Source: Chitinophaga terrae (ex Kim and Jung 2007)
GTDB lineage: Bacteria; Bacteroidota; Bacteroidia; Chitinophagales; Chitinophagaceae
Length of the DNA stretch: 64,000 nucleotides
Assembly: GCF_900107795.1 (NCBI RefSeq)
Contig: NZ_FNRL01000002.1
Span: 248,001-312,000, forward strand
Reading direction: 5' to 3'
Shown: positions 53,149-62,600 of the stretch, piece after piece
Position numbering within the stretch: the stretch's first letter is position 1
Layout of the letters: every line of letters starts with the position of its first letter
Program-made: the position numbers and the translations under genes
The notes under the pieces: generated by a model
Database searches by the model: none
What the model was told of the DNA's origin: nothing
What the model saw: the letters and a program-made list of their open reading frames with translations, nothing else

Positions 53149-54258
53149 TTATTCCCTGCCCGATTCCATTGTAAACCCGAAAGTACTTCCGATCTCAGGT
53201 TTGCTCCGTACGGTGATGGATTGGTCATGCGCTTCCACGATGTGTTTTACGATCGCCAGGCCTAAGCCGGTACCGCCAATATCGCGGCTCCTGGCCCTGT
53301 CTGTCCTGTAAAAACGTTCGAATACGCGGGGGAGATGTTCTTCGGCCATACCAATGCCATCGTCAGATATTTCGACAAGCACCCGTTTGCCATCCATGCT
53401 GTAGATGCTGGCAATGGTGTGTCCGTCTTGTTTTCCGTATTTGATGGAGTTATCTACCAGGTTGATCAGCACCTGCCTGATCTTTTCTTTATCGGCATAC
53501 ACCGGTTGCGGGGCTTCGCAGCCTTTTTTGAAACTGAATTTGATGCCTTTGCTGTTGGCTTTCAGGGAAAGGGTGTCAAAAACATCCTTGATCAGGTCCT
53601 GGATAATGAACACCTCAGCATTAACGGTCATTTCACCGCTTTCCAGCTTGGATATTTCATCCAGGTCGTCGATCAGGCGGCAAAGCCTGTCGATGTTCTT
53701 GGTGGCATTTTTCAGGAAGATCTTGTTCACATTCGGATCATCCAGCGCCCCATCCAGGAGGGTATGAATATAACCCTGAACGGCGAAAATGGGCGTTTTC
53801 AGTTCATGGGAGAGGTTGAGCAGGAATTCTTTCCTGAATTCTTCGTTCCGGCGGAGGTTTTCCAGCTCTTCTTTTTTCTGGCTGGCCCATTTTTCAACGT
53901 CTTCACTTACCTCGTCAATAGTTTTGAGCGGAAGGATGTTTTTCTGAAAGAATTCTTCTCTTTTGGAGGCTTTGGTCTGGTAGATGAATTTATATATCAG
54001 CTTGATCTTCCGGTAGATGAAGTTCTGAAGGGTATACAGATACAGGTAATAAGAAACCAGGAAAGTAAGGATAAAAGCACCCAGAATTACCTGCCATGTA
54101 CCGTCTACTATCCAGCTGCCAAGGGCAATGACAATAGAGATAATCAGCGCTGTGAATCCCGCCAGTTTCTGAGGGGATAGGTTTTTAGCTTTAAACATAC
54201 TCCAAAGTGAGTAATTAGAATAATAATGGGAAATTACTTTAAATTTCTTACTTGCCAT
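53149..54258 (-). CDS. phoR: Sensor histidine kinase, PhoR-like
   Basis: 369 residues as given by ATG 54258; a start at Met21 (54198) is also possible. Two membrane helices at about residues 33-52 and 56-75, a coiled linker (about 85-140), the HisKA domain with the phospho-acceptor in 'LNLSHELKTPIFAVQGYIHTLLDG' (about residues 148-171), and the HATPase part with 'LVDNSIKYG' (N box), 'DDGIGM' and 'GTGLGLAIVKHI'. It lacks a periplasmic sensor domain of any size, as PhoR does. The PhoB-type regulator is directly upstream on the same strand; the stop abuts that of the porin gene. Confidence 0.85.
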   Translation of the reverse strand: MASKKFKVISHYYSNYSLWSMFKAKNLSPQKLAGFTALIISIVIALGSWIVDGTWQVILGAFILTFLVSYYLYLYTLQNFIYRKIKLIYKFIYQTKASKREEFFQKNILPLKTIDEVSEDVEKWASQKKEELENLRRNEEFRKEFLLNLSHELKTPIFAVQGYIHTLLDGALDDPNVNKIFLKNATKNIDRLCRLIDDLDEISKLESGEMTVNAEVFIIQDLIKDVFDTLSLKANSKGIKFSFKKGCEAPQPVYADKEKIRQVLINLVDNSIKYGKQDGHTIASIYSMDGKRVLVEISDDGIGMAEEHLPRVFERFYRTDRARSRDIGGTGLGLAIVKHIVEAHDQSITVRSKPEIGSTFGFTMESGRE

Positions 54259-54348
54259 AAAAAGGAGCAGAACCTGGCAAAAGCCGGGCTACCAGGTATA
54301 AATAATTGTTTTGGGAGGGATAGCGAGAGGGTGGGTTAGCCGGGTTTA

Positions 54349-55032
54349 TTACATTTCGAATTTGTAACCCACGCCCTTTACAGTAGTGATCAGATCAATT
54401 CCGATCTTCTGACGGATCTTCCTGATATGTACGTCGATGGTGCGATCTCCTACGATCACTTCGGTGCCCCATACCTGGTTGAGGATTTCGTTACGCAAAA
54501 ACACTCTGCCTGGTTTGGAAGCCAGTAATTGCAATAATTCAAACTCTTTTTTGGCAAGAATGATCTCCTGGCCTTTATAGGTAACAGTGAACTTTTCGCG
54601 GTCAATGATCAGGTCGCCTAGGGTGATGCTGGTTTCTTCAGGCTTGTGAATACGGCGGAAAAGCGCATTTATCCTGCTGACTAATAACTTTGGTTTGATC
54701 GGTTTTGCAATGTAATCGTCTGCTCCCATGTTCAACCCGTCTACCTCTGATTTTTCATCGTTCAGGGCTGTAAGGAACAATACCATCGTATCTTTAAATT
54801 CCGGTATTCTCCTGATTTCGCGGCATGTGTCGATCCCATTCTTATTAGGCATCATAATGTCTAACATGATCAGATCGGGGCGGAATATTTTCGCTTTTTG
54901 AATAGCTTCGATACCGTCTTTTGCCGTTACTGTATCGTATCCCGCTGTTTTGAGATTGTAGCTGATAATTTCCAGAATATCCAACTCGTCGTCTACTACC
55001 AGTATTTTTCCTGCTACCGCTTGGTCTACCAT
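54349..55032 (-). CDS. phoB: Response regulator, PhoB/OmpR family
   Basis: 227 residues. Receiver domain (about 8-122) with acidic pocket 'VDDE', phospho-acceptor Asp in 'LIMLDIMMP', Thr in 'FLTALND' and Lys in 'YIAKPIKP', followed by a winged-helix DNA-binding domain (about 133-227, 'FELLQLLASKPGRVFLRNEILNQVWG', 'DRTIDVHIRKIRQKIG'). It regulates transcription when phosphorylated by the partner kinase. The genes are ordered phoB then phoR with a 90-bp gap. A -7 element lies 26 bases upstream of its start (55058-55065). Phosphate starvation is the usual signal; here it is inferred from the kinase type and the porin. Confidence 0.88.
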   Translation of the reverse strand: MVDQAVAGKILVVDDELDILEIISYNLKTAGYDTVTAKDGIEAIQKAKIFRPDLIMLDIMMPNKNGIDTCREIRRIPEFKDTMVLFLTALNDEKSEVDGLNMGADDYIAKPIKPKLLVSRINALFRRIHKPEETSITLGDLIIDREKFTVTYKGQEIILAKKEFELLQLLASKPGRVFLRNEILNQVWGTEVIVGDRTIDVHIRKIRQKIGIDLITTVKGVGYKFEM

Positions 55033-55057
55033 ATTAAATGCTTTTAAAAAGACGCCA

Positions 55058-55065
55058 CAAAATTA
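55058..55065 (-). promoter_or_regulatory. -7 element (TAATTTTG, minus strand) for phoB
   Basis: Perfect TAnnTTTG on the minus strand, 25 bases before the phoB ATG. Confidence 0.55.
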
Positions 55066-55368
55066 TGTCGCAGCAACTGTGATTAATGGAAAGATAACAT
55101 TATCAAATTGTTAAATTCAATGTGAGACTGGATTTCCGCGACTTTTGCAAAGTTAAACCATTCCCCTGAAGGATACTACATATTGCTTTTTGCGTATCTG
55201 TACACAAATGATTATTAAATTATTGAACATTTTCGTTTCTTACAACAAAATGTATCCCTTTAGAGTCATGTGATCCCGCAGTTGGATTGTTGTATGAATT
55301 AAGTAATATTTTATTAGCTATAAAACAATAGGTTAAACAGGCTTTAGACAAACTCTGTATTTTGGTTG

Positions 55369-55376
55369 TAAATTTG
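55369..55376 (+). promoter_or_regulatory. -7 element (TAAATTTG) for the secreted protein gene
   Basis: Perfect TAnnTTTG, 30 bases before ATG 55407. Confidence 0.55.
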
Positions 55377-55406
55377 CTATTTCGTCCACAGGACAAGTAT
55401 TTAAGT

Positions 55407-57587
55407 ATGAGAAGATTTATTACAATTTGGCTGCTGGCAGTGATGGCGGCTAATATGGTGCAGGCGCAGGGCTCTCATCCCATTCCGATCACACGACAAG
55501 GCTTTCACGATAACATCGATAAAGAGCAATCTGCAGCCCTCCGTTTTGATGGAAAAGCAGACGACCTTGTAAAAGTATCTGACGATCAAACCATTAACCT
55601 GCAGGTAACAAACGCCCTTATCAAACAGGTAGATGAAATGCAGCGGGAGATCGAAGCGAATGATTCACTGGATCACCGGTTGAAAGTAAAGTACCTTTCA
55701 GGCATCTACGTGGTGTTGAAAGATTACAACTTTAAACGTTCACGCCACAATATCGAACCGGAAGAAGCTGTGCCAATGATACAGGCGTACCAGAATATGA
55801 TGCATGCCGATATCAAAGGGCAGAGCATTGCCCCGTTCGTAAAAAACCTCTCTTACGAAGCTGCTGAAAAGCTGATAGAGAACTTTAAAGATAACCCGGG
55901 ATATAAGGAAGCAAAAGGGACGGTTTTCTCCAAATTCGCTTTCAATAACCTGGAAAACATTATGCCCAAACTGAGTGAATACTCAGATTTTCCCGGTACC
56001 GACTCTATCATCGCCGCCGTTGCCCGTAAATATCCTAACCAGATACTTACCTATGCAACTTCTTATACTCAAATGGCTAATATCATTAAAAGGAACCAGG
56101 ACCCGATCGTACAAACCATTGTGCGTATCGGGCAATCGCCTCAGAGCACGAAGATCCTGCCTTTTATAGATGAGCTGCTGAACGGTACTACCACCGTAGA
56201 TAAGCTGGAAAGCATCGCGGATAACGATTACCAGTACTATAAACAAATGGTGAAATCCACCATTGCACTGCAGAAAATGAAGAATGAAGGGCAACAGCCT
56301 TTCGGCTTGAAAGCGATGATGGAAAACATGCAGGCGAAATCACTGCTTTATATCCGCACGGTGAACGACCTGCACGAAGAACCGGCCAATGTCCGCTTCG
56401 CTATTGTTAGGAACTTCACGCCGGAAGAACTATACTACCTGATCATTAACGGGCAGGAAGAACTGTATACTTCCAGCTATACCAACCACAACAACGCGGG
56501 CCTGTACGACCAGATGATGTTGAGAATGAAACCTCCGCGCGGCGATAGCCTGCTGATGATGGTGAACTTCGACAGGTTTAAGAAATTTATCGCCATGGCC
56601 GCCGGGTTCAACACCCTGGACAACTTCCTGAAATCTATGGCGCCTGAAAACTCCAATTACCTGATGCAGAAATATGTTCAGAACCTGGAGAAAACAGATG
56701 ACCTGGAAGATGCCGTAGATGTGGCCAATTCATTCGGCAGTATCAGGGATCCTAAACTGCTCGACTTCTTACGCCAGGAAGTTCGCAAGAACCTCGCTTA
56801 CGTTAAAAAGCAGAGCGACAAACGCGGGACTGTTATCTACCAGCTGCTCAGCAGCCTGTTCGAAACAGAAGTGGAAGGCGGCAACGACTCCTCTAAGGCA
56901 ACCGATATGTCGGCCCGCTTCTCCCTGCCTCCGATCAACCACGTCAGCTATTCCGACCTGTTAAGCGACAGCGGACACGTTTATCAGCAGGTATTCTTCT
57001 ATGGCGATAAAGACGGACAGGAATCGTTCTCCAGCTTTATGACCAACTTCCCGTCCTCAGAATGGAGAGTGTCCAAAAACAAGTATTGGGTAACCATTTC
57101 TGCCCTGAAAGGTAAAACTACCATATTCGCCAACCTGCCAATAGATGAGCCTGGCGATAAAGAAGCGATCGGCAAACTGTCTGACTACCTGGATGAACAC
57201 GATATCCATCCATCTGTTTTCATACACCGCGGTCACAGCTATCATATCAACACGACCCTGGACAACCTCCAGAGCAGCGCCAAGATCGTAGTGCTGGGTT
57301 CCTGCGGCGGTTACCACAACCTGGCAACCGTGCTGGAAAAATCGCCCGATGCGCATATCATTTCTTCCAAACAGGTAGGTACCCGTTTCGTGAATGAACC
57401 TATCATCCACAGCCTGGAAGACCAGATCCGCGCCGGCAAAAACGTAGACTGGGTAGTAATGTGGGCCCAACTGGCACGTAAATTCGCCGGTGACGCCAGA
57501 AACCGCGAACTGTTCAGCGACTACGTACCACCCCACAAGAACCTCGGCGCCATCTTCATCAAAGCCTACAAACAAGTCATGAAATAG
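55407..57587 (+). CDS. Exported protein, unknown; C-terminus may be a clan CD (caspase-fold) module
   Basis: 726 residues from ATG 55407; an upstream in-frame start at 55362 would put 15 residues before the signal peptide and is not favoured. Signal peptide 1-20 (ending VQAQ), a long helical part (about 40-500) without a recognised family, and a C-terminal alpha/beta part (about 530-726). In that part 'FIHRGHSYH' (His607, His610, His613) is followed about 25 residues later by a hydrophobic strand and 'VVLGSCGGYHN' (Cys633), then 'AHIISSKQVGTRFVNEPI'. This is the His-Gly plus Cys arrangement of clan CD peptidases such as gingipain, CHAT and caspases. The assignment is inference and catalysis is unproven. 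Confidence 0.72.
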   Translation: MRRFITIWLLAVMAANMVQAQGSHPIPITRQGFHDNIDKEQSAALRFDGKADDLVKVSDDQTINLQVTNALIKQVDEMQREIEANDSLDHRLKVKYLSGIYVVLKDYNFKRSRHNIEPEEAVPMIQAYQNMMHADIKGQSIAPFVKNLSYEAAEKLIENFKDNPGYKEAKGTVFSKFAFNNLENIMPKLSEYSDFPGTDSIIAAVARKYPNQILTYATSYTQMANIIKRNQDPIVQTIVRIGQSPQSTKILPFIDELLNGTTTVDKLESIADNDYQYYKQMVKSTIALQKMKNEGQQPFGLKAMMENMQAKSLLYIRTVNDLHEEPANVRFAIVRNFTPEELYYLIINGQEELYTSSYTNHNNAGLYDQMMLRMKPPRGDSLLMMVNFDRFKKFIAMAAGFNTLDNFLKSMAPENSNYLMQKYVQNLEKTDDLEDAVDVANSFGSIRDPKLLDFLRQEVRKNLAYVKKQSDKRGTVIYQLLSSLFETEVEGGNDSSKATDMSARFSLPPINHVSYSDLLSDSGHVYQQVFFYGDKDGQESFSSFMTNFPSSEWRVSKNKYWVTISALKGKTTIFANLPIDEPGDKEAIGKLSDYLDEHDIHPSVFIHRGHSYHINTTLDNLQSSAKIVVLGSCGGYHNLATVLEKSPDAHIISSKQVGTRFVNEPIIHSLEDQIRAGKNVDWVVMWAQLARKFAGDARNRELFSDYVPPHKNLGAIFIKAYKQVMK

Positions 57588-57591
57588 CGGG

Positions 57592-57769
57592 GTTGCACGC
57601 AGAGAAGCTAAGGAGGCAAAGAGCGCAAAGGATTTTTTTTAAGTGAAATAAGAGAGCAAAGGAATCGGCGATTGTGTTACATAACATAATCTTCCATCCT
57701 TTGCGCTCTTATTTCACTTAAAAAAAATTCTTTGCGCTCTTTGCTTTCTTTGCTCCTTTGCGTGAAACA
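57592..57769. repeat. Long hairpin repeat, copy C
   Basis: An imperfect inverted repeat of 178 bp after the secreted-protein gene. Left terminus TTGCACGC, right terminus GCGTGAAAC. The arms match in blocks (GCAAAGAGCGCAAAG, TTTTTTTTAAGTGAAATAAGAG) with mismatches near the ends. Loop core TGTTACATAACA at 57675-57686 followed by TAATCTTC, nearly the same as in copy B. Unlike copies A and B it lies between two genes of the same strand. Confidence 0.88.
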
Positions 57770-57803
57770 CCGTAGGTTTGTTGTCTAGTTTAAACCTGGC
57801 ACA

Positions 57804-59570
57804 TTGGAAAATCTCGCGGTAAAGAAAGTATTCGATTTCAGCTTATTGCGCCGTATATTCTCATTTGCGGCTCCTTATAAAGGCTCCTTCTACATCTCCA
57901 TGATATTGACGGTGGTGCTGGCTGCCATCTCCCCGTTACGCCCGTACCTGATCCAGGTAACGGTCGATAAATATATCAGCAACCAGCTGATGCAGATGCT
58001 GGTACTGGTAACGGTGATACAGATAGGACTCCTCATCCTGGAAACCATTGTCCGTTTCTTTTTCTCTTACCTGACAAACTGGTTAGGACAGTCTGTGATC
58101 AAGGATCTCAGGGTTACGGTGTATAAAAAGATCGTTCACCTGAACCTGGCCTTTTTTGATAAAACCCCGATAGGAACACTTACCACGAGAACCATCAACG
58201 ACATAGAAGCAATTAATGACGTGTTCTCAGAGGGCATCATTTCCATTGTAGCGGATCTGCTGATGATCATTGCCATCCTGGTAGTGATGTTCATGGAAGA
58301 TTGGCGGCTGACGCTGATAAGTTTATCTCCTTTCCCGATACTGATATTTGCCACCTATATTTTCAAGGAAAGCGTAAATAAGTCGTTTTACGCCGTGAGG
58401 AATGCCGTTTCCGCACTCAATGCATTTGTCCAGGAACACCTCACCGGTATGGTTGTGGTGCAGGCATTCACAAGCGAAAAAAGAGAATACGCCCGTTTTA
58501 AAAATATCAATAAAGCGCATAGAAAGGCCAATATTGAAGCAATATTTGCATATTCAGTGTTTTTCCCGGTGGTGGAAATCATACTCGCTATTTCGCTGGG
58601 ACTTATGGTTTGGTGGGGCTCCAATAAAGTATTGAACTACGAAGTGACCCAGGGAGTAATGATCGCGTTTATCATGTACCTGAATATGCTGTTCAGGCCC
58701 CTGCGTATGCTGGCCGACAAATTCAATACCCTGCAGATGGGAATGGTAGCCAGTGAAAGAGTGTTCAAAGTGCTTGACAACCAGGATTATATACCTGATC
58801 ATGGCCGGCAGACCGCCGAAAACATGAAAGGGGATATACGCTTTGAGCATGTACACTTCGCCTATGTGAACGAACATTATGTGCTGAAAGATATCAGCTT
58901 CCATGCAAAACCAGGCGATACCGTAGCAATCGTAGGACATACAGGCTCCGGTAAAACTACCATTATCAGCATCCTGAACAGGTTATACGAAATACAGAAA
59001 GGCAGCATCAAAATAGATGGCGTCAACCTGCCGGATTATTCCCTGGAAGCGTTGAGAAGCAAGATAGGAGTGGTATTGCAGGATGTTTTCCTCTTTGCAG
59101 GTTCGATATATGATAATATCACCCTGCATAACAGCGCCATCACCCGGCAACAGGTAGAGGATGCCGCCAAACTGATAGGCATACACGATTTCATTATGCA
59201 ATTGCCCGGGGGGTACGACTACAACGTAATGGAACGTGGCAGCACTTTATCGCTGGGCCAGCGCCAGCTCATATCTTTCGTTAGAGCCCTGCTCTATAAC
59301 CCGGCCATACTGGTGCTCGATGAAGCGACATCTTCTGTGGATACAGAATCGGAAATGATGATCCAGGGGGCTATTGATAAATTGATCGCCGACCGTACTT
59401 CAATAATTATCGCACACCGGTTATCTACCATCAGCAAGGCAGATACTATCATTGTGCTGGACAAAGGCGAGATAAAGGAAATGGGAACCCATGAAGAGCT
59501 GCTGAAACTGGAAGGCTTCTATTACAAGTTACACAGCATGCAATTCAAGACAGAAAAAGCTACATCATAA
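57804..59570 (+). CDS. ABC exporter, fused membrane and ATPase domains
   Basis: 588 residues. The start is TTG 57804: there is no ATG or GTG in frame between it and the upstream stop codon at 57786, and the next Met is inside the first membrane helix. Six membrane helices (about 20-320) are followed by the ATPase domain (about 345-588): Walker A 'GHTGSGKTT' near 377, signature 'LSLGQRQLISFVRALL', Walker B 'AILVLDEATSSVD', and switch 'IIAHRLST'. It belongs to the MsbA/multidrug half-transporter group; the substrate (lipid, drug or other) cannot be told. It lies directly after hairpin repeat C. Confidence 0.9.
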   Translation: MENLAVKKVFDFSLLRRIFSFAAPYKGSFYISMILTVVLAAISPLRPYLIQVTVDKYISNQLMQMLVLVTVIQIGLLILETIVRFFFSYLTNWLGQSVIKDLRVTVYKKIVHLNLAFFDKTPIGTLTTRTINDIEAINDVFSEGIISIVADLLMIIAILVVMFMEDWRLTLISLSPFPILIFATYIFKESVNKSFYAVRNAVSALNAFVQEHLTGMVVVQAFTSEKREYARFKNINKAHRKANIEAIFAYSVFFPVVEIILAISLGLMVWWGSNKVLNYEVTQGVMIAFIMYLNMLFRPLRMLADKFNTLQMGMVASERVFKVLDNQDYIPDHGRQTAENMKGDIRFEHVHFAYVNEHYVLKDISFHAKPGDTVAIVGHTGSGKTTIISILNRLYEIQKGSIKIDGVNLPDYSLEALRSKIGVVLQDVFLFAGSIYDNITLHNSAITRQQVEDAAKLIGIHDFIMQLPGGYDYNVMERGSTLSLGQRQLISFVRALLYNPAILVLDEATSSVDTESEMMIQGAIDKLIADRTSIIIAHRLSTISKADTIIVLDKGEIKEMGTHEELLKLEGFYYKLHSMQFKTEKATS

Positions 59571-59581
59571 GTAGGATATAC

Positions 59582-59615
59582 AACGGTGATAATTATTATT
59601 AATTTTGCACCGTTA
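59582..59615. promoter_or_regulatory. Inverted repeat AACGGTG-N20-CACCGTT around the -7 region
   Basis: Seven-base perfect inverted repeat halves (59582-59588 and 59609-59615) bracket the -7 element at 59600-59607. It could be an operator or chance. Confidence 0.3.
59600..59607 (+). promoter_or_regulatory. -7 element (TAATTTTG) for the DUF3857 gene
   Basis: Perfect TAnnTTTG, 20 bases before ATG 59628. Confidence 0.55.
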
Positions 59616-59627
59616 AATCCTATATTT

Positions 59628-62600
59628 ATGAATCGAATTGTTAACGCTCTACTATTGTTTTTGTTATGCCCCATGTTAACCAGGGCGGGCGACTACGAAA
59701 AGGCCTGGGAAGCTATTCACAAAAATGACTTCAAACAAGCCACCACTTTATTGCAGAAAGTTATCAAGACAGGCGGGCCAAAGAAGAACAGTGCTATTAG
59801 CACGTTAGTATTATTGCATGCGGCCTTCGACTATGAAGCTAATTATCTTGATACCTATCCTGGCGCCAACCCGGTTGCCACGCTTACCGACCCCGCGCCT
59901 TACGTATATGCGTTATGGTTCAACGGCGCCGTACTGGGCACATATACAGCCAAAGAAGGTAAACAGCTGGAAAATTTGGATCGTATCCTGTCGGACTCTG
60001 TAAACTTCAACGGCTCACTGAGAGCCGCCGCGGCATACTTCAAGGCTATCCATTACCGCACTAGCAATCAATGGGATAAATGCAGTGAAATGTACCCGCA
60101 GATTGGGGCGTTTGATAACTGGGCGTTTGTAGGCCCGTTTGACAATATCATGGGTAGCGGTTTCGATAAAGACTATGGACCGGTTACCCAACCAACGGGC
60201 AAGAATTTTATCTCCAGCAACAATAACCCGGTAAACTGGTTTGTGCCGCTGTATGCAACCAAACAGGGATGGAGCTTTGTAGGATCTGTTTTCCCGGCAA
60301 CAGATGCAGTAGGGTATATGCAGACGTTCGTAAAGTCGCCTGTGGACCAGGATGTGATCCTTGCTTTAGGAGGAAGAGGCGCCATGAAAGTCTGGATCAA
60401 TGATAAACTGCTAATAAGCCAGGAAGAAGAAAGAGTAACAGAGCTGGATCGCTGGAAAGCAAAAGCGCACCTGAACAGCGGTTATAACAGGATATTGGTG
60501 CAGATAGGCTTTACAGGAGATAACCAGCGTCCGAACTTCCTGCTGAGGTTAACCGATCAGAATTTTAACGTCATTAAGGGATTGACCGCCGAAGCCGCAG
60601 CGCAACCCTACAAAGCGGATCAGAGCAAGGACGAACCTGTACCCATCAGCCATTTTGCAGAAGACTATTTTAAAAAGCAGGTGGCGGCATTTCCCGATGA
60701 CCCTATCTTTGCCATCCTGCTAAGCAAAGTATACATCCGCAACGAGGAATACGACCAGGCAAAAGCCGCCATGTATAAATGGTATAAGGCCTGGCCAAAA
60801 GATGCATTTATCCAGCATCTGTATTCGACATGTCTTTCGAATGAAACCGACAGAACAGAGTACATGGAGATAGTGGAAGCATTGAAAACGCTGGCGCCGG
60901 ATAATTACTGGATACTTTATAACAAGCTGGTTAAACTGGAAGAAGAAAAGAACTACACAGAGGCCATGGAGCTGCTGGATCGTATGATTGCGCAGAAAGG
61001 GGAACAGCAGATCACGACCCTGAAAAAACTGCAGCTGTATGCCGAACAGGAGAAGATTGACAGTATGGTGCAGTTGATCAAATATTGTTATGAAAAGTAT
61101 CCAAACTCTGTGGAAGTGGTAAAAATGATGTATTTGTATGAGTCTAAACTGAACAACGACCCGGCAAAGGCATTAAAAGTACTGACAGATTTCAGCAACA
61201 GACGATCTGATTATGAAATAGAGTCGATGCTGGTAGAAGAATACCTCAAACAGGGAAAGAGCGCAGATGCGGTTGCCCTGTTAAAAACCTGGCAGAGTCG
61301 CGCGCCGGGAGATGTATCTTCATACACCCAATTGATAAAACACTACTATGGTAAACAGCAATATGATTCAGCATTGCATTACCTGCGTATCAGTCACCAG
61401 ATCAGCCCTTACAACCACCTCCCGTATGGAGACATGGCCAGCGTGTTCCTGCAGCAGCAAAAAACAGATTCTGCTTATCAATATTACAAGAATGCCCTGA
61501 CCATGTATGCCGGCGGCTTTGGATATAGAGAGAAACTGAGAATGCTGGAAAAGAAACAGCCGATGGATAAGTATTTCCCAACGTTGGACTATTACAAAGA
61601 GATCAACCAGGCTTTTAAACAGGCAAAAGATTCTGCCCAGTCATACTCCTTTGTGTTTGATGAAAAGAACGTGATAGTATACCCCGAAGGAGCGGTGGAG
61701 CAGTTCATCAGCACGGCTGTGGCGGTGAATAACAAGAAGGGGATCAACCAGTGGAAGGAAATATCGATCCCTTATAACACCGCTTACCAGGATGTGATCA
61801 TTATTAAAGCGGAAGTTATCAAGCCTAACGGCGCCAGGATACCGGCAGAAACGAACGATAACCAGGTTGTATTTACCAAACTGGAAGAAGGAGACGTTGT
61901 TTATTATAACTATAAGATCAACAGTTTTGGCCGGGGGCGTTTAGGCAGGGAGTTCTGGGACAGGTTCTATTTCTCGGCTTTTGTACCAACGCATATAGCC
62001 AGCTACAATTTGCTGATCGCAGATACCATCCCGCTGCAGTACGACTATGTGAACGGTACTACCAGGCCGAAGGTAAGCCAGCACGAACAATTTAAACTGT
62101 ATAGCTGGAGGGAAGAGGATATTCCTGCCGTGAAGGATGAGGTTTACATGCCTACGCTCAATGATGTGGGCAAGGTGCTGCACTTGTCGACCGTTAAAAG
62201 CTGGGACGTGATAGCTGAATGGTACAGCGATCTGACCAGGTCTCAATCGAAAGATAACTTCGAGATCAGCCAGGTGTTCAATGAGCTGTTTCCTAAAGGA
62301 ACCGATAAGTTAGATGACCTAACTAAAGCGAGAACCATCTACGAGTATATCGTGAAGAACATCGCCTATAGTTCTGTATCGTTCCGCCAGGGGGCCTATG
62401 TGCCGCAGCGGGCGGCTAAAACGCTGGGTACCAAACTGGGAGATTGTAAAGACCTGTCGACCCTGTTCCTGGCCTTTGCAAAGAAGGCCGGTCTCGAAGC
62501 CAACCTGATGCTGGTAAGTACAAATGATTACGGGCGCCAGAACATGCGCTTGCCGTCTATGGATTTCAATCACTGTATCGTGAAATACAAAGCGGGCGGA

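Larger units (their letters stand above)
55033..55406. other. Divergent promoter region (phoB / secreted protein gene)
   Basis: 374 bp. It contains the minus-strand phoB -7 element, the plus-strand -7 element at 55369, and between them an AT-rich stretch with no supportable ORF or strong hairpin. Confidence 0.6.

Noticed and set aside
53335..54180. A 281-codon plus-strand ORF opposite phoR
   Set aside because: It lies wholly antisense to a clear histidine kinase gene and its translation shows no family features; a shadow frame caused by phoR codon use.
20979..57769. Insertion sequence interpretation for the long hairpins
   Set aside because: No transposase ORF, no clear target-site duplication, and lengths vary from 178 to 253 bp; a non-autonomous element is still possible, so they are listed as repeats only.
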